From: a bacterium
GTDB taxonomy: Bacteria > Cyanobacteriota > Vampirovibrionia > Gastranaerophilales > Gastranaerophilaceae
Length of the DNA stretch: 9,861 nt
Assembly: GCA_017444705.1 (NCBI GenBank)
Contig: JAFSWA010000079.1
Coordinates: forward strand, 1-9,861
Reading direction: 5' to 3'
Positions 8,014-9,861 of the stretch are shown here, in pieces. Numbering within the stretch: the first letter of the stretch is position 1; each line of letters opens with the position of its first letter. The notes under the pieces are model-generated. The model was not told the origin of the DNA. It saw only the letters and a program-made list of their open reading frames with translations, and made no database searches. The position numbers and the translations under genes are program-made.

Positions 8014-8019
8014 ATTATA
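8014..8019 (-). promoter_or_regulatory. -10 box at a probable leaderless start
   Basis: A perfect TATAAT on the minus strand (8019-8014) is followed by six bases (TAAGGT) and then the ATG at 8007. Transcription would start at or beside the start codon. The only candidate -35 is a weak TTTAAA 16 bases upstream. The AAGG in the six-base gap is too close to the ATG for normal ribosome binding. Confidence 0.4.
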
Positions 8020-8061
8020 ATATAAAATATAAGGATTTAAAAATTGTATAGTTGGCGGAAA

Positions 8062-8229
8062 TTATGCGTAATTTTCATTATCAGTTTGCTTAAATGCTAA
8101 TTGAGCCATTTGTTGTAATTTTTCCCGTTTTACAAGTTTATCTTTTGAAATATCTCTGCACCATAGTTGATTATTATTCGCTGGTGTTAGCGGTTTTGTA
8201 ACAAAATTTTTAACTCCGAAATCTGCCAT
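8062..8229 (-). CDS. Small hypothetical protein, 55 residues
   Basis: An ATG-to-TAA frame of 55 codons fills most of the gap between the two large minus-strand genes. The product begins MADFGVKNFVTKPLTP, has QLWCRD at 21-26, and ends with a charged, probably helical stretch (about 28-48, KDKLVKREKLQQMA) and DNENYA. It has one Trp, one Cys, no membrane segment and no signal peptide. An AGGGA lies about 11 bases before the ATG, a little far but usable. The mix of residues and the A/T-ending codons look like real coding sequence of this genome. It ends 54 bp before the AsmA-like gene, so cotranscription is possible. I do not recognise the family and assign no function. Chance occurrence of a frame this short cannot be excluded. 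Confidence 0.5.
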   Translation of the reverse strand: MADFGVKNFVTKPLTPANNNQLWCRDISKDKLVKREKLQQMAQLAFKQTDNENYA

Positions 8230-8280
8230 AATAATTAATATCCCTAATAAAATTCCCTTATGTATATATAAAGTTTTTTT

Positions 8281-8296
8281 ATCAATAAAAATTGAT
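8281..8296. promoter_or_regulatory. Short palindrome upstream of the small gene
   Basis: ATCAAT, AAAA, ATTGAT: perfect 6-bp arms. It sits about 50 bp upstream of the 55-codon gene, next to a TATATATA stretch that could supply its -10. Neither strand has a T-run directly after the stem, so it is not an intrinsic terminator. It could be an operator; chance is also possible in DNA this AT-rich. Apart from this palindrome I see nothing definite in 8230-8349. Confidence 0.25.
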
Positions 8297-8349
8297 ATTT
8301 CTCGGAATATTTATTAAGATTTGTTAAAATGTAATTTTTTATTTCAAAC

Positions 8350-8973
8350 TTAACGCCAGAATGAAAACAGATTTTTGAAGAAATTGTTCATTCTTTGCAT
8401 AAAGGATGAAGTTCCGGTGTTAAAAATGCGTGTAAATAAGTTAGAAAGATTTGTTCTCCAAGGATTAGACGGAGTCGGAGATGTCGTCGGGGACGGTGTT
8501 ACCGTCGGTTCAGGAACACCGTATTTTACTACATCAATCGGCTCAGAGGTTGGCTCGGGACTTGGCACTGCATACAATGAAACAATTTCCGTAGGTGCAG
8601 GCTCCGGATTCGGTATCCCATATTTTACTTCGGTATATTCCTCTGTCGGCTCGGGTTTTGGAACAGCATACCTTGCAACATCTTCAAATGTAGGCTCCGG
8701 ATTCGGTATCCCATATTTTACTTCGGTATATTCCTCTGTCGGCTCGGGTTTTGGAACAGCATACATTGCAATATTCTCTCTCGGAATACCATACATTAAC
8801 ATATCTTTTGAAGTTGAAATATTTTCATCTTGTGCTTCATCCGGCAAATATTTTGTTTCATAAGTGTTTGCATTTTGATTTTCGGTTTTTTTACCCGAAT
8901 TCGCAGATGTTTCCGTAATTTTCCCTATGTTATTAAATAAATTTGTAAAAAAATTTCCCGCATCAAATGTCAT
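8350..8973 (-). CDS. Tyr-x-x-Pro repeat protein, candidate radical SAM substrate
   Basis: I do not recognise a named family. The 207-residue protein has a short N-terminal Phe/Asn segment (7-16), a polar stretch (17-58), a repeat region (61-154) with seven Y[GA][IV]P motifs at Tyr 61, 71, 87, 102, 118, 134 and 151, a Thr/Ser/Pro linker (155-171) and an aromatic, basic C-terminus (172-207). YGIP and YAVP alternate strictly up to the final YGVP; most are followed by x-PEP. The motif NFFxNLF occurs at 7-13 and again at 197-203. No Cys, no cleavable signal and no long membrane segment are visible; the Phe-rich ends could be amphipathic helices. The ATG is supported by AAGGAA (8986-8981) seven bases upstream. 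It is divergent from a radical SAM gene, which suggests it could be the peptide substrate. A proline-rich surface or linker protein is the alternative. Confidence 0.8.
   Translation of the reverse strand: MTFDAGNFFTNLFNNIGKITETSANSGKKTENQNANTYETKYLPDEAQDENISTSKDMLMYGIPRENIAMYAVPKPEPTEEYTEVKYGIPNPEPTFEDVARYAVPKPEPTEEYTEVKYGIPNPEPAPTEIVSLYAVPSPEPTSEPIDVVKYGVPEPTVTPSPTTSPTPSNPWRTNLSNLFTRIFNTGTSSFMQRMNNFFKNLFSFWR
8599..8671 (-). repeat. Perfect 73-bp direct repeat, unit 1
   Basis: Identical over 73 bp to 8692-8764, at an offset of 93 bp (31 codons). It encodes one YAVP...YGIP pair with the spacer KPEPTEEYTEVK. The lack of any silent change suggests a recent duplication or ongoing gene conversion. 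Confidence 0.9.
8692..8764 (-). repeat. Perfect 73-bp direct repeat, unit 2
   Basis: The second identical copy of 8599-8671. The reading frame is kept because the period is 93 bp. A degenerate third relative of one half lies near 8552-8575 (encoding the YAVPSPEP motif). Confidence 0.9.
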
Positions 8974-9039
8974 AATTTTATTCCTTATCTACTACTGTTT
9001 TTTATATCGGCAGAAATTGATAAAACTTTAATTATTACA

Positions 9040-9060
9040 AAAGAATTTTTACAATTCTTT
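9040..9060. promoter_or_regulatory. Inverted repeat in the divergent intergenic region
   Basis: AAAGAATT, TTTAC, AATTCTTT: perfect 8-bp arms around a 5-base centre. The right arm overlaps the -35 of the radical SAM promoter candidate. The motif TTACAA occurs three times here (9035-9040, 9049-9054, 9059-9064). It lies in the only gap (8974-9107) between the repeat protein and the radical SAM gene, so a protein bound here could control both. Confidence 0.4.
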
Positions 9061-9086
9061 ACAAAAAGTAAAAAAAACGCTAAAAT
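9058..9086 (+). promoter_or_regulatory. Promoter candidate for the radical SAM gene
   Basis: TTTACA (9058-9063), a 17-base spacer, TAAAAT (9081-9086). The start of transcription would be near 9093, leaving a very short leader with the ribosome site AGAGGA (9095-9100). Confidence 0.5.
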
Positions 9087-9107
9087 GATATAAAAGAGGA
9101 AAAATTT

Positions 9108-9861
9108 ATGTATAAAATAAGAACTGCTGTTTGGGAAATTACATTAAGCTGCAATATAAATTGTCTGCATTGCGGGTCAAATGCCAATATTGAAAAGCGA
9201 CCCAAAGAATTGACAACAGGTGAAGCTTTGGATTTAATTGAGCAGTTGGCGGAGCTTGGGTGCGAAAGAATTGTCCTTTCGGGCGGCGAACCTTTTATGA
9301 GAAAAGATTGGTCTGTTTTGGCTCAGAGAATAATTCATTTCGGAATGACATGTAATGCAATTTCAAACGGAGTTATTGTTAATGATGATATTATTGATGT
9401 AATGAAAGAAGTCGGGCTTACATATTTAGGGTTTAGCCTTGACGGTGCCAATGCCCAAACTCATGATTATATCAGAGGAAAAGAGGGCGTTTTTGACCAT
9501 CTTATGTGGGTTTATGACAGATTAAAACAAGAGGGGTTCAAAATTGCGACTGTTTCTACAATTCACAAGGGCAATATTGACCAGCTTGAAGGTATTAAAA
9601 ATGTACTTCTTGACCATAGTGTTGATGTTTGGCAGATTCAAACCGCAAATATAAGAGGTCGTATGCCGAAAGAATGGGCAATTACTGATCAGGATTATTA
9701 TTCCGTAGCAAAATTTATTGCCGACAATAAGAAAAAATATGAAGATTTAATTATGATAACAGAAGCTGATTGTACCGGCTATTATTCAAAATTAACACCG
9801 TTTATGGGTATAAAACATTGGAGAGGATGTTCTGCCGGAATTGATACAATAGGTATTGAAA
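9108..9861 (+). CDS. Radical SAM protein, probably with SPASM domain (3' end cut off)
   Basis: 251 codons are visible and the gene runs past the window edge. The radical SAM iron-sulfur motif CX3CX2C is at C15, C19 and C22 (LSCNINCLHCGS); GGEP (59-62) is the SAM-binding motif, and FSLDGA (109-114) with the DYIRG (120-124) that follows it are typical of the PqqE/peptide-maturase branch. Near the visible end, RGCSAGIDTIGIE (from residue 239) has the C-x-A-G of a SPASM domain start, which would bind extra iron-sulfur clusters. Enzymes of this type usually modify peptides, though some act in cofactor synthesis or on enzymes such as sulfatases. The ATG is supported by AGAGGA seven bases upstream. 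The neighbour is the divergent Tyr-x-x-Pro repeat protein. No specific substrate or gene name can be given from the sequence. Confidence 0.9.
   Translation, partial: MYKIRTAVWEITLSCNINCLHCGSNANIEKRPKELTTGEALDLIEQLAELGCERIVLSGGEPFMRKDWSVLAQRIIHFGMTCNAISNGVIVNDDIIDVMKEVGLTYLGFSLDGANAQTHDYIRGKEGVFDHLMWVYDRLKQEGFKIATVSTIHKGNIDQLEGIKNVLLDHSVDVWQIQTANIRGRMPKEWAITDQDYYSVAKFIADNKKKYEDLIMITEADCTGYYSKLTPFMGIKHWRGCSAGIDTIGIE

Noticed and set aside
8296..8349. Intrinsic terminator after the Tyr-x-x-Pro repeat gene
   Set aside because: The only hairpin (ATATT/AATAT around CCGAGA) has a five-pair all-A/T stem, and its T-run is short and displaced. It is too weak to call.
8375..8863. Long plus-strand frame rich in Gly, Ser and Val opposite the Tyr-x-x-Pro repeat gene
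   Set aside because: It is the mirror of the repeat region. The minus-strand gene has a ribosome site and a sensible protein, while this frame has no ribosome site that I can see and its glycines simply reflect Pro codons on the other strand.

Overview
The window is AT-rich (roughly 30% G+C by eye) bacterial DNA using the standard code, with TAA, TAG and TGA all serving as stops. A very large AsmA-like, membrane-anchored protein points to a diderm (Gram-negative-type) cell. The tyrosine-biosynthesis dehydrogenase resembles, as far as I recall that sequence, the cyanobacterial NADP-dependent arogenate dehydrogenase. Together with the low G+C this makes a non-photosynthetic Cyanobacteriota/Melainabacteria-like organism (for example Gastranaerophilales) a reasonable guess, but it is only an inference.

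Layout. 1-160 holds two copies of a ~58-bp G+C-richer repeat with a perfect palindrome between them; 161-273 is featureless. 274-2511 (minus) is an ilvB-ilvN acetolactate synthase operon. 2512-2712 is a divergent intergenic region with an ilvB promoter, a second minus-strand promoter candidate, a minus-strand terminator-like hairpin between the two, and an extended -10 just before the next gene. 2713-3519 (plus) is tyrA. 3529-8007 (minus) is a 1492-residue AsmA/TamB-like protein, converging on tyrA with only 9 bp between the stops. 8062-8229 (minus) is an unannotated-looking 55-codon small gene. 8350-8973 (minus) encodes a 207-residue protein with seven Tyr-[Gly/Ala]-[Ile/Val]-Pro motifs. From 9108 (plus, cut by the window edge) runs a radical SAM enzyme with the beginning of a SPASM-type Cys-x-Ala-Gly segment.

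How the genes fit together. IlvB and IlvN form the first enzyme of branched-chain amino acid synthesis, and TyrA acts in the tyrosine branch; these are ordinary housekeeping genes. The AsmA-like protein is likely a periplasmic lipid-transfer or envelope-maintenance protein. The most interesting part is the right end. A repetitive Tyr/Pro motif protein and a radical SAM/SPASM-like enzyme are transcribed divergently from a 134-bp region carrying a perfect inverted repeat. That arrangement is what a peptide-modifying (RiPP-like) substrate/maturase pair would look like, though the link is inferred from proximity and motif content only.
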